Shown: positions 45,244-54,930, numbered from the stretch's first letter. The stretch: 64,000 bases of DNA from a bacterium M00.F.Ca.ET.205.01.1.1 (GCA_004791255.1 SRUQ01000003.1:210623-274622); one strand, 5' to 3'. Made by a program: numbers and translations. The notes: generated by a model not told the origin, from the letters alone.

Positions 45244-45933
45244 ATGTCCCGTTCCGAACGCCTGCTCGACCTTATCCAGTGCCTGCGCCGGCATCGCCGG
45301 CCGGTGAGCGGGCACGTGCTGGCGGATGAACTGGGGATTTCGATCCGTACGCTCTACCGCGACATCGCCACGCTGCAGGGCCAAGGCGCGCCTATCGAGG
45401 GTGAGGCAGGGTTGGGCTATGTGCTCAAGCCCGGCTTCATGCTGCCGCCCCTGATGTTCAGCGACGAGGAGATCGAGGCGGTGGTGCTCGGCTCGCGCTG
45501 GGTGGCCAAGCAGCCGGATATCAGGCTTTCGGCGGCGGCCGTCAACGCGCTCGCCAAGATCGCGGCGGTGCTGCCTGACGATCTGCGTGAGGATCTCGAC
45601 GCGACCACGCTGCTGGTCGGGCCGCCGGCGATGGCTGTCGAAAGCATCGACCTCGGTCTGGTGCGGCAGGCGATCCGCAACGAGCGCAAGCTCGACTTTT
45701 CCTATCGCGACGCCGGTGGCGCCGGCTCGCGGCGCATCGTCTGGCCGTTCGCGATTGGCTTCTTCGACAAGGTGCGGGTGGTGGTGGCCTGGTGCGAGAC
45801 GCGGCAGGATTTCCGGCATTTTCGCGCCGATCGCATAGCCGGGCTCACGGCAACCGACATACGCTATCCGCGTCGTCGCCAGGCGCTGCTGAAGGAATGG
45901 CGGGCGACGCTCGACCAGCCGCGCGGTTCGTAA
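45244..45933 (+). CDS. HTH-WYL (YafY-type) transcriptional regulator
   Basis: The 229-residue protein has an N-terminal winged helix-turn-helix (VLADELGISIRTLYRDIATL, residues 26-45) and a C-terminal WYL domain (DFSYRDAGGAGSRRIVWPFA then VRVVVAWCETRQDFRHFRAD). The name-giving Trp-Tyr-Leu is altered to AWC. It lies 84 bp after prfH in the same direction. WYL proteins often control genes for nucleic-acid damage or phage defence. A role in regulating the RtcB-PrfH pair is inference. Confidence 0.9.
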   Translation: MSRSERLLDLIQCLRRHRRPVSGHVLADELGISIRTLYRDIATLQGQGAPIEGEAGLGYVLKPGFMLPPLMFSDEEIEAVVLGSRWVAKQPDIRLSAAAVNALAKIAAVLPDDLREDLDATTLLVGPPAMAVESIDLGLVRQAIRNERKLDFSYRDAGGAGSRRIVWPFAIGFFDKVRVVVAWCETRQDFRHFRADRIAGLTATDIRYPRRRQALLKEWRATLDQPRGS

Positions 45934-46010
45934 AGGCTACTGCCAGAATCTGACAGTACCGCATTCTATGTTCGGCCGATCGAAACGCCGAACCCCTGGA
46001 GAGAGCAGAC

Positions 46011-46406
46011 ATGACAACCCCGAATTTCGTCATCCTCTATGTCGACCAGCCGCTGCAGAGCGGCGACTTCTATAGCGCGCTGCTTGGCAGGGAACCGGTC
46101 GAGAGCGCGCCGACCTTCGTGCTGTTCGTGCTCGATGGCGGCTTCAAGCTCGGGCTGTGGTCGCGGCATACGGTGGAGCCAGCCGCGGCAGCAGCCGGCG
46201 GCGGCGCTGAACTGGTCTTCGCACTGGCGACGCCGGACGCTGTCGATGCCACCCACGCCGACTGGGCGAAGCGCGGGTTGAAGATTCTGCAGAGCCCAAC
46301 CGACATGGATTTCGGCCGCACCTTCGTTGCGCTCGATCCCGACAATCATCGCCTGCGTGTCTATTGGCTGTCCGATGCGGAACAGGCCAATGGAGGCCAG
46401 AAATGA
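46011..46406 (+). CDS. VOC superfamily (glyoxalase-like) protein
   Basis: The 131-residue protein shows the beta-alpha-beta3 vicinal oxygen chelate pattern: [20 protein letters not shown] near the start and [20 protein letters not shown] near the end. The family includes glyoxalase I, dioxygenases and bleomycin-type resistance proteins; the substrate is unknown. GGAGAGAG gives a good ribosome-binding site. Its stop overlaps the start of the EVE gene in ATGA. Confidence 0.88.
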   Translation: MTTPNFVILYVDQPLQSGDFYSALLGREPVESAPTFVLFVLDGGFKLGLWSRHTVEPAAAAAGGGAELVFALATPDAVDATHADWAKRGLKILQSPTDMDFGRTFVALDPDNHRLRVYWLSDAEQANGGQK

Positions 46407-46840
46407 GCGGGTATTGGATCGCGGTCGCCTCGGCGCAACATGTCCGGCGCGGCCGCGAGGCCGGCTTCATGCAGGTCAACCATGGCAAGGCGGCGCCGTT
46501 GCGTCGCGTCAAGCCCGGCGACGGCATCGTCTATTACTCGCCGTCCACCATCCTTGGTGAGAAGGATGGGCTGCAGGCCTTCACCGCCATCGGCGCCGTG
46601 CGAGAGGGTGAACCGTATCAAGGCGACATGGGTGGCGGCTTCACGCCATCCCGCAGGGATGTCGACTGGGCGGCGGCTGAAGAGGCGCCGATCAAGCCGC
46701 TGCTCGACCGGCTGGACTTCACCGCCGGCAAGTCGAACTGGGGCTATCAACTGCGCTTTGGCCTGTTCGCGATCAGCGAAGGCGATTTTTCGCTGATCGC
46801 CGAAGCGATGGGCGCCAAATTGGCTGTGGCGGCGAGCTAG
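46403..46840 (+). CDS. EVE-domain protein
   Basis: The 145-residue protein starts [20 protein letters not shown] and has the EVE/PUA-like core [30 protein letters not shown] and [18 protein letters not shown] domains bind modified bases in DNA or RNA and are frequent in defence or RNA-modification contexts. It is translationally coupled to the VOC gene. Its last codons overlap the end of the opposite-strand gene at 46837. Confidence 0.88.
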   Translation: MSGYWIAVASAQHVRRGREAGFMQVNHGKAAPLRRVKPGDGIVYYSPSTILGEKDGLQAFTAIGAVREGEPYQGDMGGGFTPSRRDVDWAAAEEAPIKPLLDRLDFTAGKSNWGYQLRFGLFAISEGDFSLIAEAMGAKLAVAAS

Positions 46841-47802
46841 CCCTTGAGCGCGTTATAGACGGCAATGCCGGCGGCAAGGTCCTCGAGGGCCGCGCCGACC
46901 GATTTGAACAGCGTGATCTCGTCGGCGCTCTGGCGACCCTTCTTCTGGCCGCGCGCCAGTTCGTGCAGGTCGGCGATGATGGCGTCCGGCTTCAGCACGC
47001 CTGACGCCAGCGGAATGACGATGTCGCCGGCCTCCTTGGTGGCGCCGGCGCGGGTGTCGACATAGACGCGGGCGCGCCGGATGGCATCGTCGTCGCTTTC
47101 GCGCATGGTCGGGGTAAAGCCGCCGACCATGTCGACATGCGCGCCGGGCTTCAGGCGGGCGCCCTTGATCAGCGGCTCGGTGGAGATGGTCGCCGATGAA
47201 ACGATATCGGCCTGGCCGAGTTCGGCATCGAGGTCGTCGGCCGCTGTTGCGTCAAGGCCTTCGCCGCGCAGCTCAGCCGCGACTTTCTCGGCATTGGCCA
47301 AGGTGCGATTCCAGATGCGGATGGTCTTGATCGGCCGCACGGCGCAATGCGCCTTGACCAGGAAGCGCGACAGCGCGCCGGCGCCGATCACCAGCAGCCG
47401 CGAAGCATCTTCACGTGCCAGATAGGAGGCGGCCAGCGCGGAAGCGCAGGCGGTGCGCCACTGGGTCAGGCGCTGGCCGTCGATCAGCGCTTCGGGTTCG
47501 CCCGTGGCGCCGTCGAGCAGGAGATAGAGCCCCATCACCGCCGGCTTGCCGATGGCGTTGTTGTCGGGCGAGACGGTGACGATCTTGACGCCGATATGGC
47601 CGCCCGCGGACGTGCCGGCAGCATTGAAATCGGTCCATGCCGGCATCAAAAGCAAGGTAGAAGCCGCGCCATCGGGCCGCTCGACCGGATGATGGTGCCT
47701 TACCGGCTGCACCGCGCCCTCGCGGAATGCGGTGCGCAGCGTCTCCACCAGACCGGAAAAACTCAGCGCCCGGTCGACCGCGGCGGCATCGATCATTCTC
47801 AT
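46837..47802 (-). CDS. Ornithine cyclodeaminase/mu-crystallin family protein
   Basis: The 321-residue NAD(P)-dependent protein has [17 protein letters not shown] and [13 protein letters not shown] in the substrate part. The Rossmann part carries [20 protein letters not shown] with [15 protein letters not shown]. Members include ornithine cyclodeaminase, alanine dehydrogenase and ketimine reductases. The exact reaction is unknown. It is convergent with the EVE gene and overlaps it by 4 bases. Confidence 0.88.
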   Translation of the reverse strand: MRMIDAAAVDRALSFSGLVETLRTAFREGAVQPVRHHHPVERPDGAASTLLLMPAWTDFNAAGTSAGGHIGVKIVTVSPDNNAIGKPAVMGLYLLLDGATGEPEALIDGQRLTQWRTACASALAASYLAREDASRLLVIGAGALSRFLVKAHCAVRPIKTIRIWNRTLANAEKVAAELRGEGLDATAADDLDAELGQADIVSSATISTEPLIKGARLKPGAHVDMVGGFTPTMRESDDDAIRRARVYVDTRAGATKEAGDIVIPLASGVLKPDAIIADLHELARGQKKGRQSADEITLFKSVGAALEDLAAGIAVYNALKG

Positions 47803-47875
47803 GGTGCAACTCTCGCTATCATCCGATGTCTGGCATGCCCCGTCGGGCCATGCCGGTCAAGCGATGATCGAGAGA

Positions 47876-48466
47876 TCAGCTCGCGGCTGCCAGCGTGGCG
47901 GCCCAGGCTTTCACCGCCGCCAGATCGGGCAGCTTCACATGGGTGTTCTTTCTCAAAATATCCGTGGGCTGGGTCACGTCGGGCGTCCACATGATCGACG
48001 GGATTTCAGTCTTGGCGGCAATAGCGATCAGGTCCAGCAGCTTTGCCCAGACATAGGCGTGGATCTGGACGTGATCCTGGACGTTGAGCCCATAGCCGGT
48101 GCCGAGACTGTACATGCCGGCGTCGCCGCTGCCATGTTTCATGGACACGGGGACAACGATATCCTCGCCGGCGTTCAGCCTTGCCTTGAGGATGTCGAAG
48201 ACGCCGTTATTGGCCTTTGGTGACAATTCCATCGTGTCGATACCGACATATTGCGGATGGCCCCGGCCAAGCGACGGTCCACTCGGACTTGCCATGCCGC
48301 CGCCATTCAGCGGCTGGCCGCGCGCGACGAATTGATTGCCTGAATTGGCGCCCCACAGATAGGAAGTGGTCTTGCCCCAGGTCGGCCAGACCGTATCGGC
48401 GTCGGTGCCCGTCCACCAATTGTCGGGCAGTTTCGGTACTTTGTTGAAAGAAATGGTCCCCGCCAT
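47876..48466 (-). CDS. Hypothetical protein, family not recognised
   Basis: The 196-residue protein starts MAGTISFNKVPKLPDNWWTG. The first 80 residues are rich in Trp, Gly and Asn (TVWPTWGKTTSYLWGANSGN), and the next part has VVPVSMKHGSGDAGMYSLGT and VQIHAYVWAKLLDLIAIAAK. There is no signal peptide or membrane segment. The composition and good codon pattern make it a real gene. A carbohydrate-related or structural role cannot be claimed from sequence. Confidence 0.7.
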   Translation of the reverse strand: MAGTISFNKVPKLPDNWWTGTDADTVWPTWGKTTSYLWGANSGNQFVARGQPLNGGGMASPSGPSLGRGHPQYVGIDTMELSPKANNGVFDILKARLNAGEDIVVPVSMKHGSGDAGMYSLGTGYGLNVQDHVQIHAYVWAKLLDLIAIAAKTEIPSIMWTPDVTQPTDILRKNTHVKLPDLAAVKAWAATLAAAS

Positions 48467-48638
48467 GTTCCACTCCCAGGATTACCGCCCGGACGCATGC
48501 CCGGGCCGGCATGCCTAGAGTATGTTACATTAGTGCGAAGGCAAATACCCGTCGTCCTCTTGGTGATTATTAGGCCGGCGCAAGAACCGGGTCCTCTTTT
48601 ACAGGCTTATGCTTTTCAGATCCTGCGAGGGCGATGCC

Positions 48639-48971
48639 TCAGTTGGTCGGCTTCGGCAGCACAGGGGCCTGCGATGCCGCGGGCGCACGGTTGACCGCCT
48701 GGCGCAGGTTCTCGGCCTCAACGCCGCGCTGACGCGCCAGCTTGCGGTAGCGGCCCTGCTTGACCCAGGTTGCCATGCTGCCGACGACCATGCCGATGGC
48801 AAGCGCCAGGAACAGGAAGATGAACAGCGGCCAGTTCAGCGTCAGCGCCGGATTGCCGGGATTGAACGGGTCCAGCGTGAAGGCGACCAGTTCGCGGTTG
48901 GCGACGGCCAGCGCGATCAGGATGACCGCGAGCGGCACGAACACCACGATGAGTACGAAGCGATTGAACAT
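48639..48971 (-). CDS. LapA-domain (DUF1049) membrane protein
   Basis: The 110-residue protein starts MFNRFVLIVVFVPLAVILIA. It has two membrane helices (residues 5-24 and about 44-68, LNWPLFIFLFLALAIGMVVG) and a short cytoplasmic tail with KQGRYRKLARQRGVEAENLR. This is the LapA layout, a family linked to LPS assembly in enterobacteria. It lies 46 bp after ihfB, the same order seen in many Proteobacteria. Confidence 0.85.
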   Translation of the reverse strand: MFNRFVLIVVFVPLAVILIALAVANRELVAFTLDPFNPGNPALTLNWPLFIFLFLALAIGMVVGSMATWVKQGRYRKLARQRGVEAENLRQAVNRAPAASQAPVLPKPTN

Positions 48972-49017
48972 GTTGTTTTCCGTCGGATACTGGCGCGTCA
49001 ACTCTTTGTTTTTACGC

Positions 49018-49302
49018 CTACTTCCCTCCGTTCAGCCTTTCGCGCAATTCCTTGCCGGTCTTGAAGAACGGCACCCATTTCTCCTCGACCTCAACGGATT
49101 CACCGGTGCGCGGGTTGCGGCCGGTGCGGGCGGGACGGTTTTTCACCGAAAAGGCGCCGAAGCCGCGCAACTCGACCCGGTTTCCCTCGGCGAGAGCGTC
49201 AGTGATCTCGTCGAAGATCGCGCCGACGATGTTTTCGACGTCGCGCAGGAAAAGATGCGGATTGCGCGTGGCAATAATCTGCACAAGTTCGGACTTGATC
49301 AT
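49018..49302 (-). CDS. ihfB: Integration host factor subunit beta
   Basis: The 94-residue HU/IHF-family protein starts [20 protein letters not shown] and contains [20 protein letters not shown] followed by RNPRTGES, the DNA-bending arm. It ends [18 protein letters not shown], the usual IhfB tail. It works with IhfA, which is not in this window. The gene lies between sppA upstream and lapA downstream, a common order. Confidence 0.95.
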   Translation of the reverse strand: MIKSELVQIIATRNPHLFLRDVENIVGAIFDEITDALAEGNRVELRGFGAFSVKNRPARTGRNPRTGESVEVEEKWVPFFKTGKELRERLNGGK

Positions 49303-49384
49303 GAGAGAGGTCCCCGTGAAAGCAGTTCGGTCAAAATTATGAAGATGATTTTATTTGCTTTTTTTGCTTGTACCAAACGGCATC

Positions 49385-50341
49385 TCAAGGGTGCCAGACG
49401 GAAACGAGACCGTCAAGAAACAAGCGGTCGACGCCGAGTTGATGGACGATGTCACCGCTGTAGTCCGGCAGGCCGAGCGCGCTGCCGATCGTCTGCGCCA
49501 TCGCCTTCGACAACAGGAAGCCGCCGCGCCGTTCGGTGTCTTTCCATTCGATCACCTTGAGCTTGGCATCGACGCCCTTGGTCGCCAGCCAGTCGACGGC
49601 TTCAGTCTCGCCGCCGACGGCGTCGATCAGCCCGTTGGCGACACCCTGCCGGCCGGTGAAGATCGAACCGTCGGCGAGCGCCAGCGCCTGCTCGTGCGTC
49701 ATCTTGCGGCGCTCGGCAACGATGCCGACGAACCAGTCGTAGCTGTCGAGGATGAGTTTGCGGACCATGGCACGCTCGTCGTCATTGGTCGGCTTGAACG
49801 GCGAGGGTGAGGCCTTGAGCGGTGAGGATTTCACCTCCTCCAGCTTGACGCCGAGCTTGTCCATCAGGCCGCTGACATCGGGATACTGGATCAGCACGCC
49901 GATGGAACCGACGATCGAGGTCTTGCGGGCGACGATATGGTCGGCAGCACTTGCGATCATGTAGCCCGCCGATGCGGCAAGCGTGCCGACTTCGGCCACG
50001 ACAGGCTTGTCGGCGGCAACCTTGCGTACCTCCTCATAGATCGATTCACCGCCGACCGTGGTACCGCCCGGCGAATCGACGGCCAGGATCACGCCCTTGA
50101 CTGTCGGCGACTTGCGGATGGTCTCCAGCCGCTTGATCAGTTCCTCGTCCTCGGTGATGGTGCCTTCGATCCGGACCTTGGCGATATGGTCGACGGCGGT
50201 GCCGCCGAAATCGTCGTTATACAGCCAGGCTGAAAGCGCAATCACCCCAAGCGCCACGATGCCGATGGCCGCAACGCGCCAGAATGTCAGCTTGCGACGC
50301 AAGCGGCGGCGGTCGATCAGGTCGTCGGCTCTCATTGCCAT
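49385..50341 (-). CDS. sppA: Signal peptide peptidase SppA (S49 family)
   Basis: The 318-residue membrane-anchored serine protease degrades leftover signal peptides. One membrane segment lies at about residues 25-45 (AAIGIVALGVIALSAWLY). The catalytic domain has VKGVILAVDSPGGTTVGGES, the Ser nucleophile in GTLAASAGYMIASAADHI and the Lys base region further on. It is the short (one-domain) form. The start could also be ATG 50353 or 50335. Confidence 0.93.
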   Translation of the reverse strand: MAMRADDLIDRRRLRRKLTFWRVAAIGIVALGVIALSAWLYNDDFGGTAVDHIAKVRIEGTITEDEELIKRLETIRKSPTVKGVILAVDSPGGTTVGGESIYEEVRKVAADKPVVAEVGTLAASAGYMIASAADHIVARKTSIVGSIGVLIQYPDVSGLMDKLGVKLEEVKSSPLKASPSPFKPTNDDERAMVRKLILDSYDWFVGIVAERRKMTHEQALALADGSIFTGRQGVANGLIDAVGGETEAVDWLATKGVDAKLKVIEWKDTERRGGFLLSKAMAQTIGSALGLPDYSGDIVHQLGVDRLFLDGLVSVWHP

Positions 50342-50454
50342 GGTCAGCCTCACAATCAGCGGGAAGAAACGCTTTTAGACCATGATGTCCCTGTCTGGAA
50401 GCAGTTCCGTCTTGCGCGTGGCGCGGCAATCCGCGCACAGCCAAGCAAGCCGCT

Positions 50455-50554
50455 AAAGCGCGTCGCGTTGAAACGGATTCATGCGACGCGCTTTGGGCCT
50501 TTTTTTATGCATGTCGTTGTCCCAAAACCGAGAGTACTTTTGGGCGACATGCAT
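50455..50554. repeat. RIME-like element with a 12-bp perfect hairpin
   Basis: In the 511-bp gap between sppA and lptC I see no gene. AAAGCGCGTCGC (50455) and GCGACGCGCTTT (50483) form a perfect hairpin followed by a T-tract (50500-50506), terminator-like on the plus strand. Next to it ATGCATGTCGTTGTCCCAAAA pairs with TTTTGGGCGACATGCAT (to 50554). The pair of palindromes matches the layout of RIME elements in rhizobia. The rest of the gap is featureless to me. Confidence 0.7.
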
Positions 50555-50852
50555 TGGTGGCCATCATGCGCGCCGGCCCCGATTGCGGGCACGTTTGCCA
50601 TGCTGTCGGTTTCGTGACTGGTGCGTGAAACCGGCGCGCGGTAAGAGCAACAGCCGGTGGTTGATGAAAAATGTACGCCGCGCGTCCATTTCTGCTATGA
50701 AGCAGCGGCGGCTGTGTCGATGCGATCTTCATCCACGCGGCGGCAACAGTCACATTTTTGCGGTTTTCGTCGGCTTGTGCTTGCTTGAATGCGCCGACGT
50801 CCCACCTATAGGCGGTGCTCCGGGCGGGCAGGGGTTATAGAAGAAAGCAGTT

Positions 50853-51566
50853 ATGTTAGCGCGAACGAGTGAAGCGACCAGCACCGAGGCGGCGTTGGCT
50901 CCTCCGGCGGACGGCCGGACGAGGGGGGACGCGTTCGACCTTGCGCAGCGCCATTCGCGCCGCGTGCGTGTGCTCAAATTCGCCGTGCCGCTTCTTGCGG
51001 CGCTGATCGCAGTCGCCTTTCCGCTCTACTCCTATCTCGCGGCACCCGTCTCCGTCGCAGTCCAGGCGGAAGGCACCGCCTATTCCAACGGCAAGCTGGT
51101 GATGGCCAATCCCAAGCTAAACGGCTTCACCAAGCAGAAGCTGCCCTATTCCATGACGGCGTTGCGCGCCATTCAGGATGTGAACTCGCAAGGCATCATC
51201 GAACTCGAAGGCATCGACGCCAAGGTGCCGGTCGGCACCGACAATGTCGCGGCGGTCAAGGCCTCGCATGGCACCTATGATCGCGACGGCAACACGATGA
51301 AACTGAACAGCGACGTCACGATCACCACAACCGACGGCTTGCAAGCCAGCTTCAAATCGGTCTTCCTCGACATGGGCAAAGGCACTATGAAGACGGACGA
51401 TCCCGTCGACGTCAGCCGGGGCGGATCACAAATCACCGCGAACTCCATGTCGGTCCAGGACAATGGCAAGGTTCTGGTGTTCGAGAACAAAGTGCGCGTC
51501 AACATCGATCCCGCCAGTCTGAAGGCGGCAGAGGCAAAGAGCGGAGAATCGAATGCGTCCCAGTAA
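50853..51566 (+). CDS. lptC: LPS export protein LptC
   Basis: The 237-residue protein has a cytoplasmic N-terminus of about 45 residues and one membrane helix (VLKFAVPLLAALIAVAFPLY). A periplasmic beta-jellyroll follows (MANPKLNGFTKQKLPYSMTA and DNGKVLVFENKVRVNIDP). LptC receives LPS from LptB2FG and passes it to LptA. It overlaps lptA by 14 bases, so lptC-lptA-lptB form one operon. Confidence 0.93.
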   Translation: MLARTSEATSTEAALAPPADGRTRGDAFDLAQRHSRRVRVLKFAVPLLAALIAVAFPLYSYLAAPVSVAVQAEGTAYSNGKLVMANPKLNGFTKQKLPYSMTALRAIQDVNSQGIIELEGIDAKVPVGTDNVAAVKASHGTYDRDGNTMKLNSDVTITTTDGLQASFKSVFLDMGKGTMKTDDPVDVSRGGSQITANSMSVQDNGKVLVFENKVRVNIDPASLKAAEAKSGESNASQ

Positions 51567-52131
51567 GTCGACACGGCTCGTTGCCGCGGCTTCGGCCTTG
51601 CTGCTGCTGGGCATGGCGCCGTCCTGGGCCCAGTCCAGCGCCGAGAGCATGTCCGGGCTCAAATTGTCGGGCGATCAGCCAATCCAGATCGAAAGTGACA
51701 AGCTTGAGGTTCGCCAGGCCGAGAGCATGGCGGTGTTCATTGGCAACGTCACCGTCACGCAAGGGCCAACGCTGCTCAAGGCCGGCAAGATGACGGTCTA
51801 TTATGTCAAGGATCCCAATGCCGCCAAGGGCGCGGCCGCCGGCGCGTCGGCGATGACCGGTTCGGCCAACATCGACCATCTGGTGGTTGAAAACAAAGTC
51901 TACATCAAATCCGAAGACCAGATCGCCACCGGCGACAGCGGCAATTTCGATATGAAGAGCCAGGTGCTGGTGCTCGAGGGCAACGAGGTCGTCCTGTCGC
52001 AGGGCCCCAACATTCTCAAGGGCTGCAAGCTGACAGTCCAGATGAAAAGCGGCCTGGCTCAGGTCAAAGGTTGTCCGCGTGTCATCATGTCAATGACGCC
52101 ACCGCCGAAGTCGGGAGCGCCGAAGAACTAA
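51553..52131 (+). CDS. lptA: LPS periplasmic bridge protein LptA
   Basis: The 192-residue protein has a signal peptide ([20 protein letters not shown]) and an OstA/LptA beta-jellyroll with [40 protein letters not shown] and [20 protein letters not shown]. It forms the periplasmic bridge that carries LPS to the outer membrane. Its TAA overlaps the lptB start in TAATG. Confidence 0.93.
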   Translation: MRPSKSTRLVAAASALLLLGMAPSWAQSSAESMSGLKLSGDQPIQIESDKLEVRQAESMAVFIGNVTVTQGPTLLKAGKMTVYYVKDPNAAKGAAAGASAMTGSANIDHLVVENKVYIKSEDQIATGDSGNFDMKSQVLVLEGNEVVLSQGPNILKGCKLTVQMKSGLAQVKGCPRVIMSMTPPPKSGAPKN

Positions 52132-52943
52132 TGGCCAGCATGTCGTCGCTGACGGCACGTCTTCCCGGACGGGCCGCCGGCAAGCTTTCGGCACCGGCCA
52201 CTGTCGACAAGGCGAAGTTCAAGGGAACCTTGATCGCCAAGGGCCTAACCAAGAGCTACAAGGGCCGCAAGGTCGTCAGCGGCGTCACGCTTGGCGTGCG
52301 CGCCGGCGAGGCCGTCGGGCTGCTAGGCCCCAACGGCGCCGGCAAGACGACCTGTTTCTACATGGTCACCGGCCTTGTGCCGGTCGACGAGGGCACGATC
52401 GAGATCGACGGCTTCGACGTCACCTCTATGCCGATGTATCGCCGTGCCCGCCTCGGCATCGGCTACCTGCCTCAGGAAGCGTCGATTTTCCGGGGCCTCA
52501 ATGTCGAGCAGAACATCCGCGCCGTGCTGGAAGTGGTCGAAAAGGACCGCAAGGTCCGTGAGCGCAACCTGGACGAATTGCTCGAGGAATTCCACATCAG
52601 CCATTTGCGCAAGGCGCCATCCATGTCGCTGTCCGGCGGCGAGCGGCGGCGGCTGGAGATTGCCCGCGCCCTGGCGACACGTCCGGCTTATATGCTGCTC
52701 GACGAACCTTTCGCCGGCATTGACCCGATCGCGGTGGCCGACATCCAGCAACTGGTTCGTCACCTGACGGCACGGGGTATCGGCGTGCTCATCACCGACC
52801 ACAATGTGCGCGAGACGCTCGGCCTTATCGACCGTGCCTACATCATCCATGCCGGCCAGGTACTGACGCATGGCCGTGCCGACGAAGTGGTGGCAAACCC
52901 CGATGTTCGCCGGCTTTACCTCGGCGAGGGTTTTACGCTCTGA
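52131..52943 (+). CDS. lptB: LPS export ABC transporter ATPase LptB
   Basis: The 270-residue ATPase has an N-terminal extension of about 40 residues, longer than in enterobacteria. Walker A is [20 protein letters not shown], the Q-loop [12 protein letters not shown], the signature [18 protein letters not shown], Walker [14 protein letters not shown], and the H-loop LITDHNV. It powers LPS extraction. ATG 52140 is an alternative start. rpoN follows 200 bp downstream, the standard rhizobial order. Confidence 0.95.
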   Translation: MASMSSLTARLPGRAAGKLSAPATVDKAKFKGTLIAKGLTKSYKGRKVVSGVTLGVRAGEAVGLLGPNGAGKTTCFYMVTGLVPVDEGTIEIDGFDVTSMPMYRRARLGIGYLPQEASIFRGLNVEQNIRAVLEVVEKDRKVRERNLDELLEEFHISHLRKAPSMSLSGGERRRLEIARALATRPAYMLLDEPFAGIDPIAVADIQQLVRHLTARGIGVLITDHNVRETLGLIDRAYIIHAGQVLTHGRADEVVANPDVRRLYLGEGFTL

Positions 52944-53049
52944 GCGTGAAATTTGTTTCCTGACACGATTTTTGCGGTTCACCAGGCCCTTTTTCGTCGA
53001 TTTTGCTCCGGGATAACGCTCCGGTAAGCGAGTTTTGCTACCGTTTCCC

Positions 53050-53079
53050 TTGACAAGCAAAAGCTGGGCCAGTTTCTAT
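53050..53079 (+). promoter_or_regulatory. Possible sigma-70 promoter of rpoN
   Basis: TTGACA (53050-53055) is followed after 18 bases by TTCTAT (53074-53079), about 65 bp before the rpoN start. The -35 is perfect and the -10 is weak. Read-through from the lpt genes is the other possible source of rpoN expression. Confidence 0.35.
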
Positions 53080-53143
53080 GGCCAGTTGCTAAAATTTGTT
53101 TCCGGCAGTCCGGATGCGTAGACGAGGCGTTTGAAACCGAACC

Positions 53144-54667
53144 ATGGCGTTGGCGGCCAAACTACAGCTACGACAGTCGCAGTCGCTGGTGATGACGCCG
53201 CAACTGATGCAGTCGATTCGGCTGCTGCAGTTCACCCATGTCGAGCTCGAGCACTTCATCGACGAGGAGATCGAACGCAATCCGCTTCTGGAGCGCGCCG
53301 AGCCGCAGGAGGATGCCGCCAGCGAGCAGGCGCAGAAGACCGAGGCGGAGCCTCAGGCTGCCGCCGATGGCGATTGGTTCGACAACGAGGCGGGATGGAG
53401 CGCCGAGGCGATCTCGGACAAGCTCGACACGTCACTGGAAAACCTCTTTCCGGACGATCCGGGCACCAGCGAGCGGCTTGGACCCGACCTGACGGCGCAA
53501 TGGAAATCGGCTTCCGGCAATGGCGGCGGCTCAGCGGAAGGGTTTGATGCCGGCGATATGGCGGCGACGACGATCACGCTGCGTGACCATGTCGGCGAGC
53601 AGATCGCGCTCGCCTTCGCCGAGCCCGCGGCGCGGCTGATCGCCGGTGAACTCGCCGACGGCCTCGATGAGACCGGCTATGTCAGGGCCGACATGGCCGA
53701 GATCGCGGCGCGCCTGGGCACCGACGAGGCCGCCGTGGGCAAGGTGCTGGCCGTATGCCAGACCTTCGAGCCGGCCGGCCTGTTCGCCCGCGATCTTGCC
53801 GAATGCCTGTCGCTGCAGCTTGCCGTGCGCGACCGGCTCGATCCGGCGATGCAGGCGCTCGTCGCCAATCTTGAACTCCTGGCGCGTCGCGATTTTCACG
53901 CGTTGAAGCGGATCTGCGGCGTCGACGAGGAGGACCTGCTCGACATGCTGGCCGAAATCCGGGCGCTCGACCCGCGCCCGGGCATGGCGTTTTCAGGCGG
54001 CGCCAGCGACGCTGTCATCGCCGATGTCGAGGTGCGCGCGGCCAATGACGGCAGCTGGACCGTTGAGCTCAATGCCGAGACGCTGCCGCGCGTGCTGGTC
54101 GACCACGTCTATTTCGCCCAGGTATCGCCGCAAACCAAGAATCAGGCGGAGAAGGATTTCCTGGCCGAGTGCCTGCAGAACGCCAACTGGCTGACGCGCA
54201 GCCTCGATCAGCGGGCAAAGACGATCCTCAAGGTGGCTTCCGAGATCGTGCGCCAGCAGGATGCCTTCCTCGTCCATGGCGTGCGCCAGCTGAAGCCGCT
54301 CAACCTGCGCACCGTGGCGGACGCCATCGGCATGCACGAATCGACCGTCAGCCGGGTCACCGCCAACAAATACATGCTCACCCCGCGCGGTGTGTTCGAG
54401 CTGCGTTATTTCTTCACCGCCTCGATCGCGGCGTCGGGTGGCGGCGATGCGCATTCCTCGGAAGCGGTGCGGGACCGGATCAAACAGCTGATCGACGAGG
54501 AAAAACCCGTCGATGTCCTGTCCGACGACGCGATCGTCGACATGTTGCGCGAGAGCGGTGTCGACATCGCCAGGCGCACCGTCGCTAAGTATCGGGAAGG
54601 CATGAACATTCCATCCTCGGTGCAGCGTCGGCGCGAGAAACGGGCGCTCGCCAGCGCCGGCCGCTAG
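53144..54667 (+). CDS. rpoN: RNA polymerase sigma-54 factor
   Basis: The 507-residue protein has the Gln/Leu-rich activator-interacting region (LRQSQSLVMTPQLMQSIRLL, residues 8-27), an acidic linker and the core-binding domain. The promoter-binding part carries HESTVSRVTANKYMLTPRGV and the invariant RpoN box ARRTVAKYREGMNIPSS. It directs nitrogen, C4-dicarboxylate and symbiosis-related genes in rhizobia. The complete domain set is present. Confidence 0.97.
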   Translation: MALAAKLQLRQSQSLVMTPQLMQSIRLLQFTHVELEHFIDEEIERNPLLERAEPQEDAASEQAQKTEAEPQAAADGDWFDNEAGWSAEAISDKLDTSLENLFPDDPGTSERLGPDLTAQWKSASGNGGGSAEGFDAGDMAATTITLRDHVGEQIALAFAEPAARLIAGELADGLDETGYVRADMAEIAARLGTDEAAVGKVLAVCQTFEPAGLFARDLAECLSLQLAVRDRLDPAMQALVANLELLARRDFHALKRICGVDEEDLLDMLAEIRALDPRPGMAFSGGASDAVIADVEVRAANDGSWTVELNAETLPRVLVDHVYFAQVSPQTKNQAEKDFLAECLQNANWLTRSLDQRAKTILKVASEIVRQQDAFLVHGVRQLKPLNLRTVADAIGMHESTVSRVTANKYMLTPRGVFELRYFFTASIAASGGGDAHSSEAVRDRIKQLIDEEKPVDVLSDDAIVDMLRESGVDIARRTVAKYREGMNIPSSVQRRREKRALASAGR

Positions 54668-54699
54668 CTCCCAGGGCTTTCCACAACTTTCGAGCTTGA

Positions 54700-54728
54700 T
54701 TGACAAGCCGCGGTGAAGTGGCTAGAAG
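54700..54728 (+). promoter_or_regulatory. Sigma-70-type promoter upstream of hpf
   Basis: TTGACA (54700-54705) is separated by 17 bases from TAGAAG (54723-54728), a good match to the alphaproteobacterial housekeeping promoter. The leader to the hpf start would be about 195 nt and contains a short GAGT-ATAA-ACTC hairpin near 54,890, leaving room for post-transcriptional control. Confidence 0.6.
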
Positions 54729-54930
54729 CCCGCCCGCATGAGACGGGCTCGATGCCCGCCAGCGGATGGTCCGTCACGACAATGGCCTCGGATGGTCAAG
54801 AAGGCGGCTTGTGATCAACCGGAAAGTTCGGATTTAATCGGCGCGAGTGGCGCCGCAAAGCTTGTGCGCACGGACCACGAGTATAAACTCGGGCCAGTTT
54901 GAAGCCTGAGCAAGGAAGGTCAGTTTTCAG

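Noticed and set aside
44356..45819. 487-codon minus-strand frame opposite prfH and the WYL gene
   Set aside because: The plus strand carries the GGQ motif and HTH/WYL domains with good ribosome-binding sites.
50455..50507. Terminator of a hidden small RNA between sppA and lptC
   Set aside because: The hairpin with T-tract fits, but it is part of a dispersed palindromic element and no promoter for a small RNA was found.
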